The position numbers and the translations under genes were made by a program. From Acidobacteriota bacterium (GTDB lineage: Bacteria; Acidobacteriota; Thermoanaerobaculia; Multivoradales; SZUA-115): a stretch of 64,000 bases of DNA. The notes beneath the pieces were generated by a model. It was not told the origin of the DNA, made no database searches, and saw nothing but the letters and a program-made list of their open reading frames with translations. Within the stretch, counting starts at the first letter, position 1; the number at the start of each line of letters is the position of its first letter. Positions 19,184-28,390 of this stretch are shown here, one piece after another. The stretch spans positions 248,001-312,000 of the forward strand of contig JAJRVQ010000134.1 of assembly GCA_024277255.1 (NCBI GenBank), given 5' to 3'.

Positions 19184-20296
19184 ATGAAAGCCACGGATCA
19201 TCTGGATGTCGCCACCCGCAAGGGTCTTTTCATGTTGCAGCGGACCAGAGAGGGCAAGTGGCGAATCGAAGCCACCGCCTTTCTGGCCGAATCGGTAACC
19301 ATGGTCCTACGCGATCCACGCGACGGCCTCCTCTATGCCGCCTTGCGTCACGGCCACTTCGGGGTCAAATTCCAGCGTTCCGCCGACGGCGGGGCGAACT
19401 GGGAGGAGTGCGCCACGCCGATCTACCCCGACAAGCCCGCCGATGACTCCACAGACGGGGCCGAGGATTCGACCCCGTGGAGTCTCGATCAGATCTGGTC
19501 GCTGGAGGCCGGAGGCACCGACCAGCCCGGCACGCTGTGGGCCGGTACCTTGCCCGGCGGCCTCTTCCGTTCGGAGGATCGCGGCGACAGCTGGCGGCTG
19601 GTGCGCTCGCTGTGGGACCGGCCCGAGAGGGCCCACTGGTTCGGCGGTGGCTACGACCAACCCGGCATCCATTCGATCTGCGTCGATCCGCGCGACAGCG
19701 CCCGAGTCCTCATCGCCGTCTCCTGCGGCGGCGTCTGGCAGACCGAAGACGGCGGGGAGAGCTGGCGGCTCACCTGCGAGGGCATGTTCGCCGAGTACAT
19801 GCCGCCGGAGCGGCGCCACGATCCGACCATCCAGGATCCCCATCGGGTGGTGCGCTGCGCTGGTGATCCCGACCATCTCTGGGCCAGCCACCACAACGGA
19901 GTCTTTCACAGCACCGATGGTGGAAATCGCTGGCGAGAGGTGCCCAACGTGGCCCCGTCGGTCTTCGGCTTCGCCACCGCCGTGGCGCCCAACGACGCGC
20001 GCACGGCATGGTTCGTCCCCGCTGTCAAAGACGAACACCGCATCCCGGTAGCCGGCCAGGTGGTGGTCGCGCGAACCCGCGACGGCGGTGAGACTTTCGA
20101 AGTCCTGGCCTCGGGTCTGCCCCAAGAGCATGGCTACGACCTGGTCTACCGCCATGCCTTCGACGTTGCCGGCGACGGCGACAACCTGGCGATGGGATCG
20201 ACCACCGGCAACCTGTGGAGCAGCGAGAACGGCGGCGACAGTTGGCAGGTGATCTCGCACCACTTGCCGCCGATCTACGCGGTGCGCTTCAGTTAA
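19184..20296 (+). CDS. BNR/Asp-box beta-propeller protein (sialidase-like fold)
   Basis: Protein of about 370 residues with at least six Asp-box motifs (S-x-D-x-G-x-x-W): RSADGGANWEE, RSEDRGDSWRL, QTEDGGESWRL, HSTDGGNRWRE, RTRDGGETFEV and SSENGGDSWQV. They mark a six- or seven-bladed propeller of the sialidase/sortilin/YVTN type. There is no signal peptide, so it is probably cytoplasmic, which argues against a role as a secreted glycosidase. ATG 19184 has GGAGAG upstream. A GTG at 19172 would add four residues. Its tight pairing with the MoaD-like gene suggests the two act together. Function is unknown. Confidence 0.85.
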   Translation: MKATDHLDVATRKGLFMLQRTREGKWRIEATAFLAESVTMVLRDPRDGLLYAALRHGHFGVKFQRSADGGANWEECATPIYPDKPADDSTDGAEDSTPWSLDQIWSLEAGGTDQPGTLWAGTLPGGLFRSEDRGDSWRLVRSLWDRPERAHWFGGGYDQPGIHSICVDPRDSARVLIAVSCGGVWQTEDGGESWRLTCEGMFAEYMPPERRHDPTIQDPHRVVRCAGDPDHLWASHHNGVFHSTDGGNRWREVPNVAPSVFGFATAVAPNDARTAWFVPAVKDEHRIPVAGQVVVARTRDGGETFEVLASGLPQEHGYDLVYRHAFDVAGDGDNLAMGSTTGNLWSSENGGDSWQVISHHLPPIYAVRFS

Positions 20297-20336
20297 CCAT
20301 CTTCCCTCTCGGACCGGATAGCGCCATACTCGGCGC

Positions 20337-22361
20337 ATGCCGAGGACCACCCAGAGCTTCTGCCCTCTCGACTGTCCGGATGCTTGTTCGCTCGAAGTGC
20401 AGACGGACGACGGTCGGGTGGTGCGCGTCGACGGGGACCATCGCAACCCGGTCACCCAGGGATTCATCTGCACCAAGGTGCGCCACCTGCCGCAGCACCT
20501 CTACGGGGACCATCGGCTGCTCCACCCGCAGCTTCGTGACGGCGCCAAGGGCGAGGGCCGCTTTCGCCGCGTCAGCTGGGACGAGGCGCTCGACCACGTC
20601 GCCGAACGGCTGCGACAGGTCGGGCAAGAGCACGGCGGCGAGGCGATCCTGCCGCTCTCTTACGGCGGCTCGAACGGCCTGCTCAGCCAGGACACCACGG
20701 ACGCCCGTCTCTTTCGCCGGCTGGGCGCATCCAGACTCGACCGAACGGTCTGTGCCGCACCTTCCAGCCGGGCGGTTCTTGGCCTCTACGGCCGTATCCC
20801 CGGTGTTGCCCCACAGGATTACGCCGACTCCAAGCTGATCGTGATCTGGGGATCGAATCCTTCCGTTTCCGGCATCCACCAGGTGCCTTACATCCGCCGA
20901 GCGCTCGCCCGGGGTGGCCGGCTGGTGGTCGTCGATCCACGAGAGATTCCACTCGCCCGCCAGGCGGATCTTCACCTGGCGCTGCGCCCCGGAACCGACC
21001 TTCCGGTGGCCCTGGCGGTGGTGCGCCACCTTTTCGAGACAGGCCGCGCCGACCTCGATTTCCTGGCCCGGCATGCCACCGGTGTCGATGAATTACGGCG
21101 CCGGGCGCAGCGCTGGACCTTGGAGGCAGCGGCCGCCGAAGCCGGAATCGAGGCTGATCAGATCGCCCGCTTCACCGACCTCTGGGCCGCCGCCTCCCCA
21201 GCCATCGTGCGCTGTGGCTATGGAGCGGAACGCAACCGCAACGGCGGCTCGGCGATGGCCGCGATCCTCAGCCTACCGGCGGTCGCCGGCAAGTTCGGGG
21301 TCCGCGGTGGCGGCTACACGATGAGCAACGCCGCGGCTTTCGATCTGGATACCGAGAAGGCGATTGCCGCCCCACCCGCCGCCACGCGCCGGATCAACAT
21401 GAACCAGACCGGGCGAGCGCTGCTCGGCGAGAAGCCCTATCAGAGCGGCCCGCCGATCAAGGCACTGATCATCTACAACCACAACCCACTGATGACCCTG
21501 CCGGATCAGCGACGGCTGCAACGGGGCCTGGCCCGCGACGATCTGTGTACCGTCGTCGTCGATCCGGTGATGACCGACACCTGCCGTTGGGCCGACGTAC
21601 TGTTGCCGGCGACGACCATGCTGGAGCAGGCGGAACTGCAGCGCGGCTATGGCACGATGATCCTGCAGCAGGCGGATCGGGTCGCCACGCCACCCGGCGA
21701 AGCGCGATCGAACCATGAGATCTTCCTCGACCTCGTTCGCCGCCTTGGCCTCGAACACGCCGGCGACCCCACCGATCTCGACGCCTTCCGGCGCGCCGCT
21801 CTGGCCAGCAGCGGTAAAGGGGAAGAGTTGGCCGAGGAGTTGGCCGCCGAGGGCACCGCCTTCCCCAGCCACGGAAAGACTCCCCTGCCTTTCGTCGACT
21901 TCTTCCCGGCGACGGCGGACGGCAAGATCCACCTTTGCGCCGCCGCCCTCGAGGCGGAGATCCCCGGGGGCCTCTACAGCTACCGGCAAGACCCAGCCAC
22001 CCAACGCTATCCGTTGGCGCTGATCTCTCCCGCCACCCAGCGCACCATCAGTTCCAGCTTCGGCCAGCTGGTCGATCGGCGAGAAGGGTTGGAGATGCAC
22101 GCCCAAGATGCCGAGAAACGCGGGCTCGATGACGGCGCCGCGGTGCGCGTGTTCAACGAACTCGGCGAGGTGCGCTGCGCCCTCAAGGTGAGCCGGCGGC
22201 AGCGGCCCGGCGTTGTCTTCCTGCCCAAGGGACTGTGGAGCCACAGTACCGATAACGGGGCCACCGCCAACGCCTTGGTCCCCGACCGCCTGACGGACCT
22301 TGCCGGCGGAGCCTGCTTCAACGACGCCCGCGTCGAGGTCGAGGCGGCAACCTCCGACTGA
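20337..22361 (+). CDS. molybdopterin-dependent oxidoreductase (DMSO reductase superfamily)
   Basis: Enzyme of 674 residues with an N-terminal 4Fe-4S ligand set (CPLDCPDAC at 9-17 and Cys near 45 in GFICTK) and the bis-MGD-binding alpha/beta domains (IWGSNPSVSGIH, VVVDPREIPLARQADLHLALRPGTD). A C-terminal beta-barrel follows. There is no twin-arginine signal, so it is cytoplasmic. It resembles the BisC/formate-dehydrogenase-like group without a recognisable substrate signature. There is no separate iron-sulfur or membrane subunit gene nearby. No ribosome site is visible before ATG 20337. Confidence 0.9.
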   Translation: MPRTTQSFCPLDCPDACSLEVQTDDGRVVRVDGDHRNPVTQGFICTKVRHLPQHLYGDHRLLHPQLRDGAKGEGRFRRVSWDEALDHVAERLRQVGQEHGGEAILPLSYGGSNGLLSQDTTDARLFRRLGASRLDRTVCAAPSSRAVLGLYGRIPGVAPQDYADSKLIVIWGSNPSVSGIHQVPYIRRALARGGRLVVVDPREIPLARQADLHLALRPGTDLPVALAVVRHLFETGRADLDFLARHATGVDELRRRAQRWTLEAAAAEAGIEADQIARFTDLWAAASPAIVRCGYGAERNRNGGSAMAAILSLPAVAGKFGVRGGGYTMSNAAAFDLDTEKAIAAPPAATRRINMNQTGRALLGEKPYQSGPPIKALIIYNHNPLMTLPDQRRLQRGLARDDLCTVVVDPVMTDTCRWADVLLPATTMLEQAELQRGYGTMILQQADRVATPPGEARSNHEIFLDLVRRLGLEHAGDPTDLDAFRRAALASSGKGEELAEELAAEGTAFPSHGKTPLPFVDFFPATADGKIHLCAAALEAEIPGGLYSYRQDPATQRYPLALISPATQRTISSSFGQLVDRREGLEMHAQDAEKRGLDDGAAVRVFNELGEVRCALKVSRRQRPGVVFLPKGLWSHSTDNGATANALVPDRLTDLAGGACFNDARVEVEAATSD

Positions 22362-22455
22362 ACCGAACCAAGAACACCGCGCCCGAGGTAGAATTCTTCC
22401 TTCGCGCCGGCCCCACAGCGGCGCAGGGATCGTGCGACCAAGGGAGGTCTTTCCA

Positions 22456-23655
22456 GTGTTGAGTCGGATCAGTTTACGTCGGGTTTTGATTCTCGTTGCC
22501 GCCGCCGGGATTTTCGCCGGCTGCCCCAGTACGCAGGACATTGAACTGGCCGTGATCGTCCCGGAGACCGGGCCGTGGTCGCAATACGGTCTAGAGATCC
22601 GGCGTGGAGTCGAGGTCGCCTTGCAGACTCTGCAGGCCGACCCCGCGATGCCCGAAGTGAAGATGCTGTGGCAGGACACGGCGAGTGATCCACACAACGC
22701 CGAGCGGCTCCTCCAGGAGGCGTTCGATGGCGGTACCTATGCCGCCATCGGTGGGGTGATGTCCGCCGAGGCGGCGCTGATGGTCCCTGTCGCCGAGAAA
22801 GCCACCAAAGTGCTGATCTCACCTTCCGCTTCCGATCCGGATCTCACCAAGACCGGCGGCCGCTACTTCTTCCGCGTCTTCCCCTCCGACTTCGACGAGG
22901 GCAACCGGCTGGCTAAGTTCGCGGTCCAGGATCTCAAACTGAAGACGGTGGCCATTCTCAGCGCCGAGTCGGAGTTCGGATCGAGCGTCCAACGCTTCTT
23001 CAACAGCTCCTTCAAGTCCGAAGGCGGCGAAGTGTTGGCGACCATCGGCTATGCGCCTGCCAGCGCCGACTGGGCCGCCCTGGCCCAACAGGCGATCGCG
23101 CTGGAGCCGCAGGGTATCTACCTCGCCGACCTGGCGCCAGGCGTGGGCCAGCTGATCACCGCGCTGCGCGGCGCCGGCTACGAAGGTGCCCTGCTGACCA
23201 GCTCGGCCTTCTCCGACCCTCGGGCGGTAACCGCGGCCGGAGGCAACGGCATCTACCTCACCCGAGTTGCCTTCAACGCGGACAGTACCGAACCCACGGT
23301 CCAAGCGTTCAGCCGGAGCTACCGCGACCGGTTCAACGAGAAGCCGGGCCTCTTCGCCGCCCACGGCTTCGACGCCATGATGGTGATCGGCGAAGGTCTC
23401 AAGCAGGCCGGAAGCGATCCGCCCAACCGTTTCTGGCAGAGGCTTCGCGGCCTGCGCGACTTTGGGGGAGTCACCGGCCCTATCCAGTTCGACGAGTCCG
23501 GCGACGTTCAGAAGTTCCCGCAGGTCTACCTGGTGCGCGATGGCGAGATGATCAGCTTTGCCGACTTCCAGGACGAGATTCGTCGCCAACGTGAAGAGCT
23601 GATGAAACGGATGGAAGCGCTGGAACGCAAGCAGCGGGCAGCCTCGAAGGGCTGA
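22456..23655 (+). CDS. periplasmic amino-acid-type substrate-binding lipoprotein
   Basis: Protein of 399 residues, lipoprotein signal with Cys23 (GIFAGC), then a type I periplasmic-binding fold of the branched-chain amino acid/Leu-Ile-Val family (IELAVIVPETGPWSQYGLEI, AAIGGVMSAEAALMVPVAEK, ILSAESEFGSS). It ends in a charged coiled-coil tail, which is unusual. The start is GTG 22456, with AGGGAGGT eight bases upstream. The frame stays open further upstream, but that part overlaps the oxidoreductase gene and has no signal. No permease or ATPase genes are adjacent, so it may be an orphan binding protein or a sensor. Confidence 0.88.
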   Translation: MLSRISLRRVLILVAAAGIFAGCPSTQDIELAVIVPETGPWSQYGLEIRRGVEVALQTLQADPAMPEVKMLWQDTASDPHNAERLLQEAFDGGTYAAIGGVMSAEAALMVPVAEKATKVLISPSASDPDLTKTGGRYFFRVFPSDFDEGNRLAKFAVQDLKLKTVAILSAESEFGSSVQRFFNSSFKSEGGEVLATIGYAPASADWAALAQQAIALEPQGIYLADLAPGVGQLITALRGAGYEGALLTSSAFSDPRAVTAAGGNGIYLTRVAFNADSTEPTVQAFSRSYRDRFNEKPGLFAAHGFDAMMVIGEGLKQAGSDPPNRFWQRLRGLRDFGGVTGPIQFDESGDVQKFPQVYLVRDGEMISFADFQDEIRRQREELMKRMEALERKQRAASKG

Positions 23656-23993
23656 TGGCGGAAGCGGCGGGCGGCTCCTCGTACCAGATCATCTGGGAGG
23701 TCGTACGCCGTATCCCCCCGGGCCAGGTTGCCACCTACGGCCAGATCGCCGCCCTGGCCGGCCTCGCGGGTCACGCCCGCCAGGTCGGCTACGCCATGCA
23801 CGCCCTGCCCGAAGCCAGCGACGTGCCCTGGCAACGGGTGATCAACGCCCGTGGCGAGGTCAGCCCGAGGTCTGAACGGGGGGCTGAGCATTACCAGCGC
23901 CATTTGCTCGAGGACGAAGGTGTCGTCTTCGACGATCGCGGTCGCGTCTCGCTGGCCACCTACCGCTGGGAACCCAGTTCAAAGTTGGACTGA
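23655..23993 (+). CDS. atl: alkyltransferase-like DNA repair protein
   Basis: Protein of 112 residues with the DNA-binding fold of O6-alkylguanine-DNA alkyltransferase (VATYGQIAALAGLAGHARQVG), but with PWQRV where MGMT has PCHRV. Trp59 replaces the alkyl-acceptor Cys. Such ATL proteins bind O6-alkylguanine without removing it and flag the lesion for nucleotide excision repair. The ATG overlaps the stop of the upstream gene. An XPB-like helicase pair is also encoded in this window, but functional linkage is only a suggestion. Confidence 0.9.
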   Translation: MAEAAGGSSYQIIWEVVRRIPPGQVATYGQIAALAGLAGHARQVGYAMHALPEASDVPWQRVINARGEVSPRSERGAEHYQRHLLEDEGVVFDDRGRVSLATYRWEPSSKLD

Positions 23994-24062
23994 TTCTCGG
24001 GTTACAATCAACATCCGTGCCGCACTGCGGCGTTCCATGGATGAACCGCGAGAGGCGTTGTC

Positions 24063-25151
24063 ATGTCCACTGTCTTCTTCACCGGATTCCCCGGTTTCCT
24101 CGGTTCAGCTCTGCTCCCCCGAGTCCTCGCCCGTGACGAGGACTCGCGCGCTGTATGCCTTGTTCAAACCAAGTTCGCCGAGGCTTCACGGCGCAAGATC
24201 GATGAGATCGTCGCCGAGCAGCCAGAGCTTTCCGGCCGTATCGAACTGATCGAGGGCGACATCACCGCGCCCGACCTCGGCCTTGGCGAGGCCGAAGAGC
24301 TGCGCCAGTCGATCGGCGAGATCTACCATCTGGCGGCGGTCTACGACCTCAGCGTGCCGCGGCGCGTCGCAATGCGGGTCAACGTCGAAGGCACCGGCCA
24401 CATGCTCGACTTCGCCGAGAACTGCCCTGATTTGACCCGCTTCCATTACGTCAGCACCTGCTATGTCAGCGGCACCTACTCCGGCGTCTTCACCGAGACC
24501 GACCTTGAGAAAGGGCAAGAGTTCAACAACTATTACGAGGAAACCAAATACCTGGCCGAGGTCGACGTCCAGCGACGGATGAAGCAGGGGCTGCCGGCCA
24601 CCATCTACCGGCCGCCGATCGTCGTCGGCGACAGCCGCACCGGTGCCACGCAGAAGTACGATGGCCCCTATTTCGTCATGCGCTGGCTGTTGCGCCAACC
24701 TGGGTTGGCCTTCATGCCGATGGTCGGCGACCCGACTCGCACCCGGGTCAATCTAGCGCCGAGAGATTTCGTCATCGACGCGATGGCTTACCTCAGCGGC
24801 CTGGAGCGCTCCCAGGGGAAGGTCTACCAGCTCGCCGACCCGGAGCCGCTGACCGTCGACGAATTGACCCGGGTGATCGCCAAGGCCACCCAACGCACGG
24901 TGGTGCGCATCCCGCTTCCCAAGGTCGTCGCCAAGGCCGCCATCGACTACGTCCCCGGCGTCTACCGGTTGATGCAGATTCCCGCCGCCTCGGTCGACTA
25001 CTTCGTCCACCCGACTCACTACACTTCGTTCCAGACCCAGACAGATCTGGAGGGCAGCGGGATTCACTGCCCTCCGTTCGCGTCCTATGTGGACCGGTTG
25101 GTGGACTTCGTCAAGAAGCACCCGGAGATCGACGGCAAAGCGATGGTCTGA
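24063..25151 (+). CDS. extended SDR reductase/epimerase-type protein
   Basis: NAD(P)-dependent enzyme of 362 residues. The Rossmann motif TGFPGFLGS at the N-terminus and the catalytic Tyr-x3-Lys in NYYEETKYLAE are intact. The IYHLAAVYDLS segment and long insertions match the thioester-reductase/male-sterility (NAD_binding_4) group of extended SDRs. These reduce acyl thioesters or modify sugars and lipids. The substrate cannot be read. GAGAGGCG lies just before the ATG, and TACAAT at about 24013 could be its -10 box. Confidence 0.82.
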   Translation: MSTVFFTGFPGFLGSALLPRVLARDEDSRAVCLVQTKFAEASRRKIDEIVAEQPELSGRIELIEGDITAPDLGLGEAEELRQSIGEIYHLAAVYDLSVPRRVAMRVNVEGTGHMLDFAENCPDLTRFHYVSTCYVSGTYSGVFTETDLEKGQEFNNYYEETKYLAEVDVQRRMKQGLPATIYRPPIVVGDSRTGATQKYDGPYFVMRWLLRQPGLAFMPMVGDPTRTRVNLAPRDFVIDAMAYLSGLERSQGKVYQLADPEPLTVDELTRVIAKATQRTVVRIPLPKVVAKAAIDYVPGVYRLMQIPAASVDYFVHPTHYTSFQTQTDLEGSGIHCPPFASYVDRLVDFVKKHPEIDGKAMV

Positions 25152-25192
25152 CCGCTTCGCCTTACCGCCGCGGACTCTTAAACGCTTTCCTG

Positions 25193-25639
25193 CTAGAACT
25201 TCTCCACGTACTGGCTCACCCCCGGAATGATCAGCTTGTCACCGTTGAGTCCCTTGACGATGGCCACGATATGTACGACCGCTATGGCCAAACCGGCGAA
25301 CATCATGAGGAGTGCGGCGATGCAGCCGACAACGGGGATCGTCGACAGGAAGCTGAGCGCCAGCAGGAGGACAAAACCCGCGAGCATCAGCACGATGCCG
25401 TGCTTCGCATGCCACTGAATCTCCTCGTCCTCCTTCTCGGTGAGCAAGGGGATGAGCGCCAGCAGCCAGAGGTAGGAAAGAACGATCATGATCCCGCGAT
25501 TCGGCGATGCGCTCTGGGAGCCGCCGTCCGACGGCGCCGGTGGAGGCTCGGGAGGCGTCGCGGGTGGCGGTGGCGGAGGGGTCTCGGGAGTCGGCGGATC
25601 CATCGGTGGTGGCTCCGGTGGGGTCGGTGGCTCGCTCAT
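25193..25639 (-). CDS. DUF4870 membrane protein with proline-rich N-terminus
   Basis: Protein of 148 residues. Residues 1-45 are almost wholly proline-rich (PPTPPEPPPMDPPTP). The rest is the DUF4870/Tic20-like module with three membrane segments (IMIVLSYLWLLALIPLLTE, GIVLMLAGFVLLLALSFL, AALLMMFAGLAIAVVHIVAI) and the polar signature IQWHAKHGIVL between the first two. The molecular role is unknown. AAGGGAG precedes the ATG. Confidence 0.88.
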   Translation of the reverse strand: MSEPPTPPEPPPMDPPTPETPPPPPPATPPEPPPAPSDGGSQSASPNRGIMIVLSYLWLLALIPLLTEKEDEEIQWHAKHGIVLMLAGFVLLLALSFLSTIPVVGCIAALLMMFAGLAIAVVHIVAIVKGLNGDKLIIPGVSQYVEKF

Positions 25640-25745
25640 CGAAATACTCCCTTAGCAGGCTCGTTCCGAGCTGTGAATGAAATGTAGAATCTCGGTCAGT
25701 TTACCTAAGGACTCGGGGAGGAACAAGGCGATCACCGACAGGGTG

Positions 25746-25868
25746 GTGGCTCAGTTTGCTGGCGGGACCCTACACGGTCGGTTTCCCACCTTCGTCCTCG
25801 CCCGCCAAGCCGGGTAGCGGGCGAAGGCGGGAGCCCTCCGCCCGCTACCCACGAGCAAACTGAGCCAC
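25746..25868. repeat. 123-bp element with 15-bp terminal inverted repeats
   Basis: The ends are perfect 15-base inverted repeats, GTGGCTCAGTTTGCT (25746-25760) and its complement (25854-25868). Inside is a second perfect inverted pair of 12 bases, GGGTAGCGGGCG (25812-25823) and its complement (25839-25850), so the whole can fold into a long nested hairpin. It has no coding capacity. Part of it, GGGTGGTGGCTCAGTTTGC, recurs at 56905-56923. It resembles a MITE- or REP-type element. No clear target duplication was seen. Confidence 0.8.
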
Positions 25869-25885
25869 TACGACCGATAGATACC

Positions 25886-25914
25886 TTGACGTTGGCGAGC
25901 TGCCCCCGTACCTT
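25886..25914 (+). promoter_or_regulatory. promoter placing transcription start at the next gene's ATG
   Basis: TTGACG (25886-25891), a 17-base spacer and TACCTT (25909-25914) are followed by only eight bases before ATG 25923. There is no Shine-Dalgarno sequence. The spacing predicts a leaderless or nearly leaderless mRNA. Confidence 0.6.
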
Positions 25915-25922
25915 GTCAGGCA

Positions 25923-27923
25923 ATGCGAAGATCCCATCGTTTCAACCTGCTGATCTCCGCCCTCCTCCTCATCGCTCTCGGTGGCTGCGGCGGGTCCAAG
26001 AGCGAGCACAACAGAGTGCTGATTCTGGGGTTGGACGGCCTGGATCCGCGGGCGGTCGACCTTCTGATGTCCGAGGGCAAGATGGCCAATTTCGCTCGCC
26101 TGCGCCAGGAGGGTGCCTACGGGCGGCTGTTGAGCAGCAAGCCGCTGCTCAGCCCGATCGTGTGGACCACGATCGCGACCGGCAAGACGCCCGACCGTCA
26201 CGGTATCGGCCACTTCACCGCCACCGATACCGCCACCGGCGAGACGCGACCGGTAACCAGCCGAATGCGGCGAGTCAAGGCGCTGTGGAACATCGTCTCC
26301 GAGGCGCAGCGCGAAGTCGCCGTGGTCGGCTGGTGGGCTACCTGGCCTGCGGAGGAGGTTCGCGGCAGCCTGGTCAGCGACCACGCGGCCTACCACTTCC
26401 TTTTTGAACAGGGTTTCTCGCCGGCTCCGCCGAGCGCGGCGGACACCTTCCCAGCCGAGCTTGCCCAGCGCATCGCTCCTCTGTTGCGCCGCCCTGACGA
26501 TCTGTCGTTCGACGAGATCGCCCCGTTCGCCCACCTCGATCCCGCCGAAGCCGCACGACGCCGGTCTCAGCCCTTCGATTTCAACGACGAGTTTCGCCAC
26601 CTCGAATGGGCGCTGGCCACGGCGAACAGCTACCGAGACATCGGTCTCGAATTGTGGAACCGAGATCGACCCAACCTCGAGATGGTTTACATCGAGGGCA
26701 CCGATTCGATGGCCCATCTGTTCGGCCACCTGTTTCGCACCGAGGGTCTCTCCGGCGACCTGGCCCGGCAACAGCAACTCTACGGCGACGCCGTGGAACA
26801 GATGTACCTCTTCGCCGACCGGATCGTCGGCCAGTATCTCGACGTCCTCGATGCGAACACTACCCTGGTCGTGCTCTCCGATCACGGCTTCGACCTCGGC
26901 ACCCTCCACGACAACCCCAGCATGACTTCAGACATGCGCCGGGTCAGCGAGCGCTTTCACAACATCGAGGGAGTCCTCTACCTCTACGGCAGAGGCATCA
27001 AGGCACGCACCAGGATCGAGCGCGCCGCCATCCTGGACATCACACCTACCGTGCTGGCACTACTCGGTCTGCCGGCCGCCAGCGACATGCCCGGACGGAT
27101 TCTGTCCGAGGTGCTCACCGAAGGACCTGTGCCGCAGCGCCTGGCCTCCTACGAGGCCCATGCCGGCGGCGCTTCCACACCGTCAACAGCCGGCGAAACC
27201 ACCGGCGCCGTCGATCAGGCGGTTCTCGATCGGCTGAAGAGCCTCGGCTACCTGGGAACAGCGAGCAGCAAAGGAGAAGGCGGCGAGGAGAGCTCACCCA
27301 CCGGGGATCGCAACCTGGCCGGCATTCTCTTCGAGGAGGGCAAGTACCGGGAGGCTGCGCGACTCTACAAAGCGCTGCTCGATGAGGATCCGGACAACGC
27401 CTCGCTGCGCACCAGTTTCGCCGGCACGCTGGGTGCCCTCGACCGTCTTGACGAGGCCACTGAACAACTCCGCCTGGCGATCGAGGCCGACCCGCTCAGT
27501 ATCGAGGCTTACCACAACCGCGCGGTGATCTCAGAACGCAACGGCGACCTGGAGAGTGCGATCGCCGACTACCGTCAAGCCCTGCGCTACGCTCCGGACT
27601 ATGCTCCCTCACGTGCCGCTCTGCACAGGCTCACCGGTCAAGTTTCGGCGGATGAACCGCAGACCGCCGCCGAGCGCGAGGCTTTCTCCCTGGCCGACCA
27701 GGCGAGCGACGCTGCGCGCCGAGGCAACTATGACCAGGCTTGGGACTTGCTCGACCAAGCGGTGGCTCTCGCCCCCGACTATCCACTCGTCTATCAGTAT
27801 CGCGCCAACGTCGCCTACCTGCGAGGCGACCGGCAGGCGGCCATCCGGGCGCTGAAGACGGCGCTGGAACTCCAGCCAGACAACGCGCTGTTTCGGCAAA
27901 ACCTCCAACGCCTTCGACGCTAG
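25923..27923 (+). CDS. phosphodiesterase/alkaline-phosphatase-family lipoprotein with TPR domain
   Basis: Protein of 666 residues. The lipoprotein signal has the acceptor Cys22 (LGGC). A type I phosphodiesterase/nucleotide pyrophosphatase domain spans about 30-400 with metal-binding Asp39 (LGLDGLDPR), the nucleophile Thr in SPIVWTTIATGKTPDRHGIG and the second metal site LSDHGFD. The C-terminal 220 residues are TPR repeats (AGILFEEGKYREAARLYKAL, YHNRAVISERNGDLESAIAD). The substrate is probably a phosphodiester such as a nucleotide or phospholipid head group. The TPR part would hold it to a partner in the envelope. Confidence 0.9.
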   Translation: MRRSHRFNLLISALLLIALGGCGGSKSEHNRVLILGLDGLDPRAVDLLMSEGKMANFARLRQEGAYGRLLSSKPLLSPIVWTTIATGKTPDRHGIGHFTATDTATGETRPVTSRMRRVKALWNIVSEAQREVAVVGWWATWPAEEVRGSLVSDHAAYHFLFEQGFSPAPPSAADTFPAELAQRIAPLLRRPDDLSFDEIAPFAHLDPAEAARRRSQPFDFNDEFRHLEWALATANSYRDIGLELWNRDRPNLEMVYIEGTDSMAHLFGHLFRTEGLSGDLARQQQLYGDAVEQMYLFADRIVGQYLDVLDANTTLVVLSDHGFDLGTLHDNPSMTSDMRRVSERFHNIEGVLYLYGRGIKARTRIERAAILDITPTVLALLGLPAASDMPGRILSEVLTEGPVPQRLASYEAHAGGASTPSTAGETTGAVDQAVLDRLKSLGYLGTASSKGEGGEESSPTGDRNLAGILFEEGKYREAARLYKALLDEDPDNASLRTSFAGTLGALDRLDEATEQLRLAIEADPLSIEAYHNRAVISERNGDLESAIADYRQALRYAPDYAPSRAALHRLTGQVSADEPQTAAEREAFSLADQASDAARRGNYDQAWDLLDQAVALAPDYPLVYQYRANVAYLRGDRQAAIRALKTALELQPDNALFRQNLQRLRR

Positions 27924-28390
27924 CCCAGAGCCTCCCACCCTGCGGCGAGGGAGATCGAGGGTGGGAGGTTCTCCCAGCCCGTCGAAAACTCCTTACCGGA
28001 TGGCGCCGAGCGCCAGCGCTCCCGCCGGCACTTGCCATGGTGCCAGCCGGGGCAAAGCGGGTAAGGCGGGACCAACCCGGAGCGAACTCCGGGTTGGCTA
28101 TGGGGAAAGAAAACTGCAGGAAATGAGGCTAGGTGGGTTGCGAACGAGGGTCCGTTTACGCTGAACGATCAACGGTCGGACAAAGGGAAAAAGGGAAACA
28201 TCCGCCAAAGCGTCGCACGGGAGGTTGGGTTCTCGCACGACGCAAGCTAAGAAAAGCAAGGCCAGTGCCAACCCGAGTGTCGCCCCGCGACAGTTGGTTG
28301 CCCCGCTCTGTGGCTCTGGCTGCACTGTGAGGGGAAGGCCCCCTATTTCAGCCGAGTCCGACGACACCAACCTTGTCGAGGTAATCACCC
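27924..28390. other. 467-bp non-coding region with strong hairpins
   Basis: I see no credible gene here on either strand. Two hairpins stand out. CCTCCCACCCT (27931-27941) pairs with 27958-27968 directly after the phosphodiesterase gene and may be its terminator, though no T-tract follows. CCAACCCGGAG-CGAA-CTCCGGGTTGG (28072-28097) is a perfect 11-bp stem with a four-base loop. GAGGTAA before 28391 is the ribosome site of the next gene. A structured leader or small RNA is possible. Confidence 0.6.

Noticed and set aside
21273..22697. 474-codon open frame antisense to the molybdopterin oxidoreductase
   Set aside because: It overlaps a well-supported gene almost completely and reads as low-information sequence.
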